A stretch of DNA of 64,000 nucleotides from Gammaproteobacteria bacterium HGW-Gammaproteobacteria-13 (lineage in GTDB: Bacteria > Pseudomonadota > Gammaproteobacteria > Pseudomonadales > Pseudomonadaceae). The position numbers and the translations under genes were made by a program. Positions 21,829 to 31,365 of the stretch are shown one piece after another (within the stretch, counting starts at the first letter, position 1; each line of letters opens with the position of its first letter). The notes below the pieces were generated by a model, which ran no database searches, was not told where the DNA came from, and saw nothing but the letters and a program-made list of their open reading frames with translations. The stretch lies in assembly GCA_002840155.1 (NCBI GenBank), contig PGZH01000006.1:458600-522599 (forward strand), in the 5' to 3' direction.

Positions 21829-22458
21829 TTACTGCGCGGCGCGTTCTTTGGCGATCAGGTGATCAGCCACTTGCAGAGCCTGCTGCGGACCGCCCGAGCT
21901 GCTGATGTCGAAGCGGTATTTGCCATTGACGATCATCACCGGCACGCCAGTGATCTGGTAGGCCATGGCCAGTTTCTTGGCCTTTTCCAGCTGGCTCTTC
22001 ACGCCGAAGGAGTTGTAGGTCTTGAGGAAGGCGTCCTTGTCGATGCCTTCGGCCGCCAGGAAGCTGGCCATCTCTTCAGGGGTCGCGAGCTTCTTGCCCT
22101 GCACGTGGATGGCGTCGAACACTGCGGCATGCACCTTGTGCTCAGCTTTCATCGCTTCAAGGGTGATAAACAGCTGACCATGGACGTTCCACATACCGCC
22201 AAACATGGCTGGGATGCGCACGAAATTGACATCTTCCGGCAGGGTGTCGATCCACGGGTTGATGGTTTCTTCGAACTTGTAGCAATGGCCACAGCCGTAC
22301 CAGAACAGCTCGACCACTTCGATCTTGCCTGGCTTGGCAACCGCGACCGGGTTGTTCAGCTCGACGTACTGCTTGCCCGCTTCAATCGGCTCGGCATGAG
22401 CGCTCAGGCCAAACAGGCTGGCGGTGACGAGAGTGGCACTGAGGATCAGGTTACGCAT
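21829..22458 (-). CDS. dsbA: Thiol:disulfide interchange protein DsbA
   Basis: This is a 209-residue periplasmic oxidase that introduces disulfide bonds into exported proteins. It has a signal peptide (1-22, ending SAHA), the active-site CGHC at 56-59 within FWYGCGHCYKFE, and the cis-proline loop TGVPVMIVNGKYRF. It would be reoxidised by DsbB, which is not in this window. Several nearby exported proteins, such as Ivy with its cysteine loop, may be clients. The start ATG at 22458 has an AAGGAG-like site. Confidence 0.96.
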   Translation of the reverse strand: MRNLILSATLVTASLFGLSAHAEPIEAGKQYVELNNPVAVAKPGKIEVVELFWYGCGHCYKFEETINPWIDTLPEDVNFVRIPAMFGGMWNVHGQLFITLEAMKAEHKVHAAVFDAIHVQGKKLATPEEMASFLAAEGIDKDAFLKTYNSFGVKSQLEKAKKLAMAYQITGVPVMIVNGKYRFDISSSGGPQQALQVADHLIAKERAAQ

Positions 22459-22555
22459 GCGTTACTCCTTGGCTATAAACGGTGCGTGATGACGAACCGA
22501 AGTTCGACCCGCGAAGCAATCTGGGGTTCCGTGCATTGTAGCGATGCGCACAACG

Positions 22556-22582
22556 AAAAAGGGTGGCCTGAGCCACCCTATT
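22556..22582 (-). terminator. Rho-independent terminator of the cytochrome c4 gene
   Basis: Stem AGGGTGGC/GCCACCCT with a four-base loop is followed on the minus strand by TTTTTC. It lies 30 bases after the cytochrome c4 stop. Confidence 0.85.
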
Positions 22583-22611
22583 TCATTACGACATGTCGCG
22601 GTGTTAGCGGA

Positions 22612-23217
22612 TCAATGCAGACCCTGGATAAAGCTGGATACCGCTTCGATATCCTTGTTGCTCAGCTTGGCTGCGATGGAACGCATGATCATGCTGTCGC
22701 CGTCATTGGTACGGTCGCCTTCGCGGAAGTCGGTCAGCTGCTTGGCGATGTAGGTTGCATGCTGGCCACCCAGTTGCGGGTAACCGGCGGCATCCAGACC
22801 AGCGCCGTTCGGCGAATGGCAGCCGGTGCAGGCAGGCATGCCTTCAGCCAGTTTGCCGCCGCGGAACAGCTCGCCGCCACGCTCGACCAGTTTCGGGTCG
22901 GCTGCGCCAACGCTCATCTGCTGGCTGGCGAAGTAGGCGGAGATGTCTTCCAGGTCTTGATCGCTCAGACCATCAAGCATCCCGGTCATTTCCACCACAG
23001 GGCGCGCGCCGGACTTGATGTCCTTCAGCTGTTTGAGCAAGTAACGCTCGCCTTGACCAGCCAGTTTCGGGAAGTTCGGTGCAGCGCTATTACCATCGGC
23101 AGCATGGCACGCACCACACACAACAACCTTACCCTGACCGGCTTCAGCATTGCCTGCGGCATGTGCCAGGCCGGTGATGCCCAGGGTCAACAGCAGACTC
23201 ACGAGTACTTTGTTCAT
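22612..23217 (-). CDS. cc4: Diheme cytochrome c4
   Basis: This 201-residue periplasmic protein has a signal peptide (1-20) and two class I cytochrome domains. Heme sites are CGACH (34-38) and CTGCH (130-134), with Met ligands expected in EMTGM/GMPAC-type loops of each half. Cytochrome c4 passes electrons from the bc1 complex to terminal oxidases. The aa3 oxidase genes lie about 20 kb away in this window. A clear terminator follows, and the c5 gene lies 46 bp upstream on the same strand. Confidence 0.94.
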   Translation of the reverse strand: MNKVLVSLLLTLGITGLAHAAGNAEAGQGKVVVCGACHAADGNSAAPNFPKLAGQGERYLLKQLKDIKSGARPVVEMTGMLDGLSDQDLEDISAYFASQQMSVGAADPKLVERGGELFRGGKLAEGMPACTGCHSPNGAGLDAAGYPQLGGQHATYIAKQLTDFREGDRTNDGDSMIMRSIAAKLSNKDIEAVSSFIQGLH

Positions 23218-23263
23218 CAGCTAATCCAATTTACGGCTAAGAGAAAGAGTTTATAAGCCGGGC

Positions 23264-23554
23264 TTACTCGGTCATCAACTTGATGACGGCTTGGTAATCC
23301 TCGGCCGAGCAGTCCATGCACAACCCACGTGGCGGCATGGCACCCAAACCATTGGTGACGCTCTGTACCAGTGCATCGGTGCCTTTGGCCAGGCGCGGTT
23401 CCCAGGCAGCCTTGTCGCCTTTCAGCGGCGCGGTGGGGATCGCCCCGTTATGGCACACCCCACAAGAGCGCGCGTAAACGGCTTCTGGGTCCTGTGCAGC
23501 CTGAGCACTCAACGACAGCATCAATACACTGGCTGCAATCAGCAAGTTTTTCAT
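23264..23554 (-). CDS. Small class I cytochrome c (c5 type)
   Basis: This protein of about 96 residues has a signal peptide (1-18, ending AQA), the heme motif CGVCH, and a C-terminal MPPRGLCMDCS. The latter provides the Met ligand and the cysteine pair typical of cytochrome c5. It is a periplasmic electron carrier. The start is the ATG at 23554 with GAGG upstream; the open frame continues 33 codons further but without a signal-like start. It is likely co-transcribed with the c4 gene. Confidence 0.9.
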   Translation of the reverse strand: MKNLLIAASVLMLSLSAQAAQDPEAVYARSCGVCHNGAIPTAPLKGDKAAWEPRLAKGTDALVQSVTNGLGAMPPRGLCMDCSAEDYQAVIKLMTE

Positions 23555-23801
23555 CAGATCAACCTCATCAGGGAGGGGAACGTACTGCTTTCTAGGGGCA
23601 GATGATCTAAATCGTTCCCGTGAACACTTATCCAACAGCGGGAGAAAGCGCACACAAAATCTGCGCCATTATATACTGGCGTCATTGAAACGGAAACGAC
23701 GCAGCTTGCCGCGCTATGCGCCAACAGGCAGGCTGCGCGCAAATGTCGCAAGGGCATCGCGCCTGTAACGCCACTCTACGCTCGCCCTCACGGATACCCA
23801 G

Positions 23802-24455
23802 ATGCAAGCCAAGAACCCCATTATCGGTCTGTGCCAACAGGCTACTTTCCTTATCAGCGCGGCCAAAGTCGACCAGTGCCCAGAGGATTTCGGCCATGAA
23901 GTGGCCTTTGCCGGGCGCTCCAACGCCGGTAAATCCAGCGCCCTGAACACCCTGACCCACGCCAGCCTGGCACGCACCTCGAAGACGCCGGGGCGCACCC
24001 AGCTGCTCAACTTCTTCAAGCTCGACGAAGAGCGCCGCCTGGTCGACCTGCCGGGTTATGGCTACGCCAAGGTGCCCATCCCGCTGAAACTGCACTGGCA
24101 GAAACACCTGGAAGCCTATCTGGGCAGCCGCGAATGCCTGCGTGGCCTGATGCTGATGATGGACATCCGCAAGCCGCTGACCGAGTTCGATATCCTTATG
24201 CTGGATTGGTCGGTTGCCAGCGAAATGCCCATGCATATCCTGCTGACCAAGGCCGACAAGCTGGCTTTTGGTGCAGCGAAGAACACCTTGCTCAAGGTTC
24301 GCCAAGATATTCAAAAAGGCTGGGGTGATCGCGTGAGCATCCAGTTGTTCTCTGCGCCCAAGCGCATTGGCATCGAAGACGCTCAGGAAGTGCTGGCGCA
24401 ATGGATGCAACTGGGTGAGTTTGCCCTGCCGGAAGACGAAGAAGTCGACGCCTGA
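23802..24455 (+). CDS. engB: Ribosome biogenesis GTPase EngB (YihA/YsxC)
   Basis: This is a 217-residue GTPase needed for assembly of the large ribosomal subunit. Motifs seen are G1 [13 protein letters not shown]2 region KTPGRTQ, G3 DLPGYG and G4 LLTKADK, followed by the G5-like SAPKR. EngB lies convergent to polA with a small RNA between them, the arrangement known in gamma-proteobacteria. A TATA-like -10 lies near 23670. The C-terminal acidic tail EDEEVDA is short. Confidence 0.96.
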   Translation: MQAKNPIIGLCQQATFLISAAKVDQCPEDFGHEVAFAGRSNAGKSSALNTLTHASLARTSKTPGRTQLLNFFKLDEERRLVDLPGYGYAKVPIPLKLHWQKHLEAYLGSRECLRGLMLMMDIRKPLTEFDILMLDWSVASEMPMHILLTKADKLAFGAAKNTLLKVRQDIQKGWGDRVSIQLFSAPKRIGIEDAQEVLAQWMQLGEFALPEDEEVDA

Positions 24456-24514
24456 TTAAAGACGCCACGAATGAAACGGCGTGTCCGATGGGCCTGCCAT
24501 GAATCACAGGCATA

Positions 24515-24537
24515 AAAAATGACCGGGAGTCATTTTT
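24515..24537 (+). terminator. Terminator of engB
   Basis: AAAAATGAC pairs with GTCATTTTT across a five-base loop, giving an A-tract, stem and T-tract that can work on either strand. It lies 60 bases after the engB stop. Confidence 0.75.
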
Positions 24538-24588
24538 AACGTCGCGCAGCGACGGCCCGGAGGGTGGCTGCCATGGATGGCAAGCCAT

Positions 24589-24631
24589 AAAAAAACCCCG
24601 AAACTTCTTATGGGGGAGGGAAGTTTCGGGG
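24589..24631 (-). terminator. Rho-independent terminator of the ErsA-like RNA
   Basis: On the minus strand a 12-bp stem (24620-24631 with 24596-24607) encloses a C-rich loop containing CCTCCCCC and is followed by seven T. It is a textbook intrinsic terminator and forms the 3' end of the small RNA. Confidence 0.92.
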
Positions 24632-24718
24632 TTCAACATCTGAACCGCTAGGGCGGGGTCCAGAATCTGCCAACACTTAACACAACAAAGGAGCATCGAA
24701 TGGCGGTCTAGGCCATTC
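24590..24718 (-). ncRNA. ersA: ErsA-like small RNA in the Spot42 (polA-engB) locus
   Basis: A transcript of about 129 bases is predicted downstream of polA on the same strand, the position of spf in enterobacteria and of ErsA in P. aeruginosa. It starts about seven bases after an AlgU-type promoter and ends at a strong terminator whose loop is C-rich, suited to pairing with ribosome sites. ErsA (about 132 bases) is Hfq-bound, AlgU-controlled and represses algC. Identity here rests on locus, size, promoter and terminator, not on alignment. Confidence 0.78.
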
Positions 24719-24724
24719 ATAAAC

Positions 24725-24752
24725 TCTGAGTGGTTAAGCCGAGGCAAAGTTC
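24725..24752 (-). promoter_or_regulatory. AlgU (sigma-22) type promoter of the small RNA
   Basis: On the minus strand GAACTT (24747-24752) and TCAGA (24725-24729) are separated by 17 bases. This is very near the AlgU/RpoE consensus GAACTT-N16/17-TCtGA. It points at the ErsA-like RNA start near 24718. Confidence 0.8.
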
Positions 24753-24855
24753 AGGATCGTGGCGTAATTAATTAGTTATAAGCAGCCCCGCATTGATACT
24801 CATGCGCCTTTAGCGCCCGCCATCCGTGCGCTGCAGCCGGGCTGTGGGACGTTAA

Positions 24856-27702
24856 TCAATGGGCTTCATCCCAGTTATCGCCCACACCCACTTCCACCAG
24901 CAGCGGCACATCCAACGCGGCGGCATTGCCCATCAGCGGCTTGATCTGCTCGCGCACCTGCTCGACCAGATCCTCGCGCACCTCCAGCACCAGTTCGTCG
25001 TGTACCTGCAGGATGACTTTGGCATCCAGGCCGGATTCGCTCAGCCAGCTGTCCACGGTGACCATCGCACGCTTGATGATGTCCGCCGCCGTGCCCTGCA
25101 TCGGCGCGTTGATCGCGGTGCGCTCGGCGCCTTTACGCAGCGCTTGGTTCTTCGCGTGGATATCCGGCAGGTACAGGCGACGGCCGAACAGGGTTTCGAC
25201 AAAACCCTGTTCGGACGCCTGCTCGCGGGTGCGCTCCATATAGGCCAGCACGCCGGGATAACGGGCGAAGTAGACGTCGATATAGGCCTGCGCCTGTTTG
25301 CGGTCGCAGCCGATCTGCTTAGCCAGGCCGAACGCGCTCATGCCGTAGATAAGACCGAAGTTGATCGCCTTAGCGCTGCGGCGCTGATCACTGGTGACCT
25401 CCTCCAACGGCACGCCGAACACTTCGGCAGCGGTGGCCTTGTGCACATCGCGGCCATGGCGGAAGGCATCCAGCAGGCTTTCGTCCTTGGCCAGATGGGC
25501 CATGATGCGCAGCTCGATCTGCGAATAGTCCGCCGCCAGCAGCTTATAGCCCTTGGGTGCGACAAACGCCTGGCGAATACGCCGACCTTCAGCGGTGCGG
25601 ATCGGGATGTTCTGCAGGTTTGGGTCGGTGGACGACAAGCGCCCGGTGGCCGCCACCGCCTGGTGATAGCTGGTGTGAATACGGCCGGTGCGCGGGTTGA
25701 TCTGCTCTGGCAGACGGTCGGTGTAGGTACTTTTCAGTTTGCTTAAGGAACGGTACTGCATCAGCACCTTGGGCAGCTCGAAGTCCTGCTCAGCCAGCTC
25801 AGCGAGCACCGCTTCGGCGGTGGAGGCCTGGCCCTTGGCGGTTTTGCTAAGCACCGGCAAACCCAGTTTCTCGTAAAGAATTACGCCCAGCTGCTTGGGT
25901 GAGGCCAGGTTGAATTCTTCACCGGCAATCTCGAAGGCCTGACGTTCCAGCGCCACCAGCTTTTCGCCCAGCTCGTTGCTTTGCAGGCCGAGCAGGTTGG
26001 CATCCACCAGCGCGCCCTGGCGTTCGATACGCGCCAACACCGGCACCAGCGGCATTTCGATTTCCTGCAGCACCTTGGCCAGGCTCGGCTCGGCCGACAG
26101 CTTGGCCCACAAGTGCTGATGCAGACGCAGGGTCACATCGGCATCTTCGGCGGCATAGGGCGCGGCCTGGGCCAGGTCGATCTGGTCGAAGGTCAGCTGC
26201 TTGGCGCCTTTGCCGGCGATGTCCTCGAAACGGATATTGCTGTGATCCAGGTACTTGAGCGCCAGGCTGTCCATATCGTGACGGGTGGCGGTGGAGTCCA
26301 GCACGTAGGATTCGAGCATGGTGTCGAACGCCACGCCCTGCACCGCAATTGGCGTCGAGGCATTGGCGAGGATATTGATGTCGTACTTGGCGTGCTGACC
26401 GACTTTGGCTTTGTTCGGGTCTTCGAGAATCGGCTTTAGCGCCTTAAGCACCGTATCGCGATCCAGCTGGGCCGGCACACCCATATAAGAATGCGCGACC
26501 GGGATATACGCCGCCTCGCCGGCCTTAACCGCAAACGACAGGCCGACCAACTGAGCCTGTTGTGCATCCAGGCCGGTGGTTTCGGTGTCGAAGGCGATCA
26601 ACTCAGCGTTGCGCAGTTTTTCCAGCCATTCGTCGAACTGCGCCTGCTCCAGGATGCACACGTAATCACCCAAGGCGGCCGGCGCGGGCAGCTCGGCAGC
26701 GGGGGCTTCGACTACCGGCGCTGCAGCGGCCGGTGCCGCGACAGCTGCCGCACTGGCGCTAGGCGCCAGAGCAAACAAGTCATCGGCAGGCGCTGCGACC
26801 GGGACTTTGACCGCAGGCGCCGGATTGCTACGCAGCAACTCATCGCGCCAGGTCTTGAATTCCAGCTCGGCGTACAGCTCGACCAGCGCTGGCACATCCA
26901 TCTCGCCCGGGTGCAGCGAGTCGATGGCGATATTCAGCGGCACATCCAGCTTGATGGTCGCCAGCGCGTAGGACAGGTAGGCCATGTCCTTGTGTTCGGC
27001 GAGTTTGGCCGGCAGGGTCTTGGCCCCACGAATCGGCAATTCCGGCACCTTGTCGAGATTGGCGTAGAGCACATCGAGGCCACCACCGACGCCGACCAGC
27101 AGGCCCAGCGCAGTCTTCTCGCCCACGCCCGGCACGCCGGGAATGTTGTCGACCTTGTCGCCCATCAGCGCCAGGTAATCGATGATCAGCTCAGGACCGA
27201 CCCCGAATTTCGCTTTCACGCCATCGATGTCGTAGACGCTACCGGTCATGGTGTTGACCAGCGTAACGTGCGGGCAAACCAACTGGGCCATGTCCTTGTC
27301 GCCGGTGGAAATCACCACGTCACGGCCCTCGGCGGCGCACTGGCGGGCCAGGGTGCCAATCACGTCATCGGCCTCAACGCCCTCGACGCACAGCAGCGGG
27401 TAGCCCATGGCCCTGACGCTGGCGTGCAGCGGCTCGACCTGGACGCGCAGCTCATCGGGCATCGACGGGCGGTTTGCCTTGTACTCGGCAAACATTTCAT
27501 CGCGAAAGGTCCCGCCCTTGGCGTCGAATACCACGGCAAACGGGCTTTTCGGGTACTGCTTGCGCAGGCTCTTGAGCATGTTCAGCACGCCCTTCACCGC
27601 GCCGGTGGGCAAGCCCTTGGAGGTGGTCAGCGGCGGCAGGGCGTGGAAGGCACGGTAAAGGTAAGACGAACCGTCAACCAGAACGAGAGGGGCTTGGCTC
27701 AT
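24856..27702 (-). CDS. polA: DNA polymerase I
   Basis: This 948-residue enzyme acts in repair and Okazaki fragment processing. The 5'-nuclease domain (about 1-290) has [16 protein letters not shown] and the metal-site [10 protein letters not shown]. An Ala/Pro-rich linker (about 300-345) precedes the 3'-5' exonuclease domain with FDTETTGL. The polymerase domain has motif [19 protein letters not shown], motif [15 protein letters not shown] and motif [10 protein letters not shown]. The ATG at 27702 is preferred; a TTG four codons earlier is open. It is transcribed toward the small RNA. Confidence 0.97.
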   Translation of the reverse strand: MSQAPLVLVDGSSYLYRAFHALPPLTTSKGLPTGAVKGVLNMLKSLRKQYPKSPFAVVFDAKGGTFRDEMFAEYKANRPSMPDELRVQVEPLHASVRAMGYPLLCVEGVEADDVIGTLARQCAAEGRDVVISTGDKDMAQLVCPHVTLVNTMTGSVYDIDGVKAKFGVGPELIIDYLALMGDKVDNIPGVPGVGEKTALGLLVGVGGGLDVLYANLDKVPELPIRGAKTLPAKLAEHKDMAYLSYALATIKLDVPLNIAIDSLHPGEMDVPALVELYAELEFKTWRDELLRSNPAPAVKVPVAAPADDLFALAPSASAAAVAAPAAAAPVVEAPAAELPAPAALGDYVCILEQAQFDEWLEKLRNAELIAFDTETTGLDAQQAQLVGLSFAVKAGEAAYIPVAHSYMGVPAQLDRDTVLKALKPILEDPNKAKVGQHAKYDINILANASTPIAVQGVAFDTMLESYVLDSTATRHDMDSLALKYLDHSNIRFEDIAGKGAKQLTFDQIDLAQAAPYAAEDADVTLRLHQHLWAKLSAEPSLAKVLQEIEMPLVPVLARIERQGALVDANLLGLQSNELGEKLVALERQAFEIAGEEFNLASPKQLGVILYEKLGLPVLSKTAKGQASTAEAVLAELAEQDFELPKVLMQYRSLSKLKSTYTDRLPEQINPRTGRIHTSYHQAVAATGRLSSTDPNLQNIPIRTAEGRRIRQAFVAPKGYKLLAADYSQIELRIMAHLAKDESLLDAFRHGRDVHKATAAEVFGVPLEEVTSDQRRSAKAINFGLIYGMSAFGLAKQIGCDRKQAQAYIDVYFARYPGVLAYMERTREQASEQGFVETLFGRRLYLPDIHAKNQALRKGAERTAINAPMQGTAADIIKRAMVTVDSWLSESGLDAKVILQVHDELVLEVREDLVEQVREQIKPLMGNAAALDVPLLVEVGVGDNWDEAH

Positions 27703-27776
27703 GAGCAGGATCAACCTTTTCGGCGGGGGCAGCGGTAGAATGGCTGCACCATTGGAATCAAAGGGACAAGGTTATC

Positions 27777-28061
27777 ATGCGCGCACTCAATCGCCTGTTG
27801 CTCGCCAGCCTGCTGGCATTCACCACCCTGGTCGCCCACGCCGAAGACCCGGTTTCGGCCGATCCGGATGTAACCATTCGCCAGGACGGCGACAAGACCA
27901 TCCATGAATACCGGGTCAACGGTTTTCTCTACGCGGTCAAGGTCATCCCTAAAGGCGGCAAACCGTACTTCCTGGTACGCGCCGATGGCAGCGATGGCAA
28001 CTTCGTCCGTTCGGACAGCCCGGATATGTTGATTCCGGCCTGGGAAATTTTCAGCTGGTAA
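27777..28061 (+). CDS. DUF2782 exported protein
   Basis: This 94-residue protein has a signal peptide (1-22, ending AHA). It then has the conserved DUF2782 core, including VNGFLYAVKVIPKGGKPYFLV and the C-terminal PAWEIFSW. Function is unknown; it is always found between polA and thrB in Pseudomonas as I recall. An AAGG site precedes the ATG. It is 15 bases before thrB, so the two form an operon. Confidence 0.9.
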   Translation: MRALNRLLLASLLAFTTLVAHAEDPVSADPDVTIRQDGDKTIHEYRVNGFLYAVKVIPKGGKPYFLVRADGSDGNFVRSDSPDMLIPAWEIFSW

Positions 28062-28076
28062 GAAGGCAGTTCTGCA

Positions 28077-29027
28077 ATGTCGGTGTTTACCCCGCTTGAG
28101 CGCCACGAGCTCGAGGCGTTTCTCGCCCCCTATGGCCTGGGTCGCTTGCGCGATTTCCAGGGCATTGCTGCGGGCAGCGAGAACAGCAATTTCTTCGTCA
28201 GCCTGGAGCAGGGCGAATTCGTTCTGACCCTGATCGAACGCGGCCCAAGCGCCGACCTGCCGTTCTTTATCGAATTGCTCGACGTGCTGCACGACGCTGG
28301 CCTGCCGGTGCCTTACGCCCTGCGCACGACCAGCGGTGAAGCACTGCGCAGCCTGGCGGAAAAACCGGCGCTGTTGCAGCCGCGCCTGGCCGGCAAGCAT
28401 GTGCATGAGGCCAATCCGCATCACTGTCAGGAAGTCGGCGCACTGCTGGCGCGCATCCACCTGGCCACACGCAACCAGCCGCTGCCGCGCAAGAGTGATC
28501 GGGGGCTGGACTGGATGCTCGCCGAAGGCCCAAGCCTGGCCTTGCAGCTACCCGATGAGCAATTACCACTGCTGCGTGATGCGTTGGCGGAAATCCACGC
28601 GCTCAAGCCACGCATACTCGCCTTGCCGCAGGCCAACCTGCATGCCGACCTGTTCCGCGACAACGTGCTGTTCGACGGCAACCATCTGGCCGGGGTGATC
28701 GACTTCTACAACGCCTGCTCGGGGCCGATGCTCTACGACCTGGCGATTGCCTTGAATGACTGGTGCTCACGGGATGACGGCAGCCTGGACAGCAAGCGCG
28801 CGCAGGCGCTGCTCGGTGCCTATGCCGGTTTGCGGCCCTTTACGGCGGCAGAAGCCGAGTTGTGGCCCGCCATGCTGCGCATCGCCTGCGTGCGCTTCTG
28901 GCTGTCGCGCCTGATCGCCGCCGAATCGTTTGCCGGGCAGGAAGTGCTGATCCACGATCCAAACGAGTTCCAACGCCGCCTGGCCCAGCGCCAGCAGGTT
29001 GAGCTGGCGCTGCCGTTCGCCTTCTAA
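28077..29027 (+). CDS. thrB: Homoserine kinase (ThrB, aminoglycoside-phosphotransferase fold)
   Basis: This 316-residue cytoplasmic enzyme phosphorylates L-homoserine with ATP in threonine synthesis. It belongs to the APH-fold type, not the GHMP type of E. coli. Motifs are GSENSNFFVSL (nucleotide loop), the catalytic LHADLFRDNVLFDG (HxDxxxxN) and GVIDFYNAC (metal-binding Asp). Length matches Pseudomonas ThrB. It follows the DUF2782 gene closely. Confidence 0.94.
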   Translation: MSVFTPLERHELEAFLAPYGLGRLRDFQGIAAGSENSNFFVSLEQGEFVLTLIERGPSADLPFFIELLDVLHDAGLPVPYALRTTSGEALRSLAEKPALLQPRLAGKHVHEANPHHCQEVGALLARIHLATRNQPLPRKSDRGLDWMLAEGPSLALQLPDEQLPLLRDALAEIHALKPRILALPQANLHADLFRDNVLFDGNHLAGVIDFYNACSGPMLYDLAIALNDWCSRDDGSLDSKRAQALLGAYAGLRPFTAAEAELWPAMLRIACVRFWLSRLIAAESFAGQEVLIHDPNEFQRRLAQRQQVELALPFAF

Positions 29028-29041
29028 GATCCGGGCGCTGA

Positions 29042-30019
29042 CTACAGCGCCTCCAGACAACCCGCCAATTCGCCCGCCATATTCTCCAGCAGGGCTTCGT
29101 AGCCGTTTGCATCCACCGGCAAGGCACCACCAAGGGCGTCCAGCTCGGCCAGGGTGACCGGCAGGCCGGCGGTCAGGGTTTGCGCCAGCCGCGGGCGAAA
29201 CGGCGGCTCACTGAAAACGCAGGTCGGCCCGGCTTGTTGCAGGCGCTCACGCATGGCGGCGACGTGCTGGGCGCCCGGCTGTACTTCACCCAGTACGCTG
29301 AACACGCCGGCATGCTTGAGGCCATAGGCGGCCTCAAAGTAGTCGTAGGCTTCGTGGAAAACGAAGTAGGGCTTGCCAGCCAGACCATTCAGGCGGCTTT
29401 TCAGGCGTTGATCCAGTGCATCCAGACGCTCGCCGAAGGCCTTGGCATTGGCCTGATAACGTGTGGCATTGGCCGGGTCGGCTTGCGCCAGGTCGGCGGC
29501 GATCTTGCCGGCAATCACCCGGGCATTGGCTGGCAGCAACCACAGGTGCGCATCCAGGCTGCCGGGGCGGTGAGCGTGGTCGTGCTGGTCGGCGGCGTGC
29601 GCGTGATCTGCGTGATCTGCGTGATCTGCGTGATCATCTTGATGCTCAGCGCTGTCGCCGAAATGGCGCAGGGACATGCCCGGCACATCCTGCACGGCCA
29701 CGCTTGGCTTGTCGCGACCGGCCAGCACGCGCGGCAGAAAACTTTCCAGATCCGCGCCGATCCAATACAGCAGGTCGGCATCACGCACGCGGCGCACATC
29801 GGATGGGCGCAGGGCGTAGTGGTGCGGTGAAGCGCCCGGCGGCAGCAGCACATCGGGCTGGCCGATGCCATCCTGCACGGCAGCGGCAATCAGTTGCAGC
29901 GGTTTGATGCTGGTCAGCACCCGCAGCTGGCTTTGCGACTGGGCCTGAACCGCGCAACTCAGGGAAAAACTGATCAACAACAGGGCAAAGGCCGGAAAAA
30001 GACGCAACACGGGAAGCAC
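29042..30019 (-). CDS. znuA: Zinc-binding periplasmic protein ZnuA
   Basis: This 325-residue receptor of the ZnuABC zinc importer has a signal peptide (about 1-26). It has a Zn site from PGASPHHYAL and FVFHEAYDYF histidines, and an acidic His-rich loop (126-150) with repeated DHA units. The loop is encoded by four 9-bp tandem repeats (29601-29636), so its length may vary. It is divergent from zur-znuCB, with a Zur-box-like palindrome in the shared promoter. No ATG fits the N terminus; GTG at 30019 (or 30010) is the likely start. Confidence 0.94.
   Translation of the reverse strand: MLPVLRLFPAFALLLISFSLSCAVQAQSQSQLRVLTSIKPLQLIAAAVQDGIGQPDVLLPPGASPHHYALRPSDVRRVRDADLLYWIGADLESFLPRVLAGRDKPSVAVQDVPGMSLRHFGDSAEHQDDHADHADHADHAHAADQHDHAHRPGSLDAHLWLLPANARVIAGKIAADLAQADPANATRYQANAKAFGERLDALDQRLKSRLNGLAGKPYFVFHEAYDYFEAAYGLKHAGVFSVLGEVQPGAQHVAAMRERLQQAGPTCVFSEPPFRPRLAQTLTAGLPVTLAELDALGGALPVDANGYEALLENMAGELAGCLEAL
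29601..29636. repeat. 9-bp tandem repeat inside znuA
   Basis: GCGTGATCT occurs four times in a row, the last copy differing in the final base. On the coding strand it encodes a run of Asp-His-Ala in the metal-binding loop. Being a multiple of three, copy changes keep the frame. Confidence 0.92.
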
Positions 30020-30037
30020 TCAAGCGGGAAGGAACGG

Positions 30038-30050
30038 GTAATATAATAAC
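30038..30050. promoter_or_regulatory. Putative Zur box between znuA and zur
   Basis: GTAATATAATAAC is an imperfect palindrome close to the GTTATA-N-TATAAC core of Zur operators. It lies 19 bp before the znuA start and 27 bp before the zur start, so it could control both directions. Confidence 0.6.
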
Positions 30051-30076
30051 GTCTCTCACCTTATTCGTCGTTGCCC

Positions 30077-30562
30077 ATGACTCAAGCGCCCCTGGCTTCA
30101 CGCCCCCACGACCATTCCCACTGCGTCAATCATGCCCTCGCCGAGGCGGAAAGCATCTGCACGCGCCAGGGCCTGCGCCTGACCACCTTGCGCAAGCGCG
30201 TGCTGGAACTGGTCTGGGCCAGCCACAAACCGCTGGGCGCCTACGACATTCTCGGCGTGTTGAGCGATGAAGACGGCCGCCGCGCCGCGCCGCCCACGGT
30301 GTACCGCGCCCTGGATTTTCTCCTGGAAAACGGCCTGGTACACCGCATCGCCTCGCTTAACGCCTTTGTCGGCTGCAGCCACCCAGAACATGCCCACCAG
30401 GGCCAGTTCCTGATCTGCCGGGACTGCAATGCGGCCATCGAGCTGGAACAGGCGACGATCAGCGACGCGATTATCAGCAGCGCAGCCGGGGTCGGTTTCG
30501 CCGTGGAAAGCCAGACCGTGGAAGTGGTCGGTCTCTGCGCGGGCTGCCGGGAGCCCGCATGA
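30077..30562 (+). CDS. zur: Zinc uptake regulator Zur (Np20), Fur family
   Basis: This is a repressor of about 161 residues that shuts off zinc import when zinc is ample. The N-terminal winged helix contains [15 protein letters not shown] and [19 protein letters not shown]. The C-terminal metal and dimer region has the structural zinc cysteine pairs LICRDCN and VGLCAGC. A His-rich start (HDHSHCVNH) is typical. The ATG at 30077 is chosen over a TTG two codons earlier. Its stop overlaps the znuC start, so regulator and transporter are co-transcribed. Confidence 0.94.
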   Translation: MTQAPLASRPHDHSHCVNHALAEAESICTRQGLRLTTLRKRVLELVWASHKPLGAYDILGVLSDEDGRRAAPPTVYRALDFLLENGLVHRIASLNAFVGCSHPEHAHQGQFLICRDCNAAIELEQATISDAIISSAAGVGFAVESQTVEVVGLCAGCREPA

Positions 30563-31365
30563 GTGACGCCCTGATCCGCCTCGCCGGGGTGGGCGTGACC
30601 TTCGCCGGGCAGAGCGTGCTGCAGGATGTGCAGCTCAGCGTAAAGCCTGGGGAAATCGTCACCCTGATCGGTCCCAACGGTGCGGGCAAAACCACCCTGG
30701 TGCGCGCCGTGCTTGGCCTGCTTAAGCCCGACACTGGTAGCGTCTGGCGCAAGCCCAGGCTACGCGTCGGCTATATGCCGCAGAAGCTGCATGTCGACGC
30801 CACCCTACCGCTCTCGGTGCTGCGTTTTCTGCGCCTGGTACCGGGCGTCACCCGCGCGGATGTGCAGGCAGCACTGGCCGAAGTGGGCGCCGAACAGGTG
30901 ATCGACAGCCCGCTGCAAAGCATTTCCGGCGGCGAACTGCAGCGTGTGCTGCTGGCCCGCGCCCTGCTGCGCGAGCCGGAACTGCTGGTGTTGGATGAGC
31001 CAGTACAGGGCGTCGATGTCGCCGGCCAAGCCGAGCTGTACCGCCTGATCACCCAGCTGCGCGACCGCCATGGCTGCGGCGTGCTGATGGTGTCCCACGA
31101 TCTGCATCTGGTGATGAGCACCACTGATCAGGTGGTCTGCCTTAACCGGCACGTCTGCTGTTCCGGGCATCCAGAGCAGGTCAGCTTTGATCCGGCCTTT
31201 GTCGAGCTGTTCGGCGAGGACGCCAAGAGCCTGGCCGTCTACACCCACCACCACGACCATGAGCACGACCTGCACGGCGCGGTGGTCACTGAAGCGCCGG
31301 CCGGCCTGAGCATCAAAGGCCCGGTAAAACCACATATCCATGGAGATGGCTGCAAGCATGGCTGA
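30559..31365 (+). CDS. znuC: Zinc ABC transporter ATPase ZnuC
   Basis: This 268-residue ATPase of the zinc importer has Walker [10 protein letters not shown], the Q-loop at YMPQKL, signature ISGGELQR, Walker B LLVLDEP and the switch His in VSHDLH. A C-terminal tail with THHHDHEHD is His-rich and could bind zinc. It overlaps zur by four bases upstream and znuB by eight bases downstream, a tightly coupled operon. Confidence 0.96.
   Translation: MSDALIRLAGVGVTFAGQSVLQDVQLSVKPGEIVTLIGPNGAGKTTLVRAVLGLLKPDTGSVWRKPRLRVGYMPQKLHVDATLPLSVLRFLRLVPGVTRADVQAALAEVGAEQVIDSPLQSISGGELQRVLLARALLREPELLVLDEPVQGVDVAGQAELYRLITQLRDRHGCGVLMVSHDLHLVMSTTDQVVCLNRHVCCSGHPEQVSFDPAFVELFGEDAKSLAVYTHHHDHEHDLHGAVVTEAPAGLSIKGPVKPHIHGDGCKHG

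Noticed and set aside
26491..27738. 415-codon plus-strand frame within polA
   Set aside because: Antisense of the well-conserved 5'-nuclease part of DNA polymerase I.
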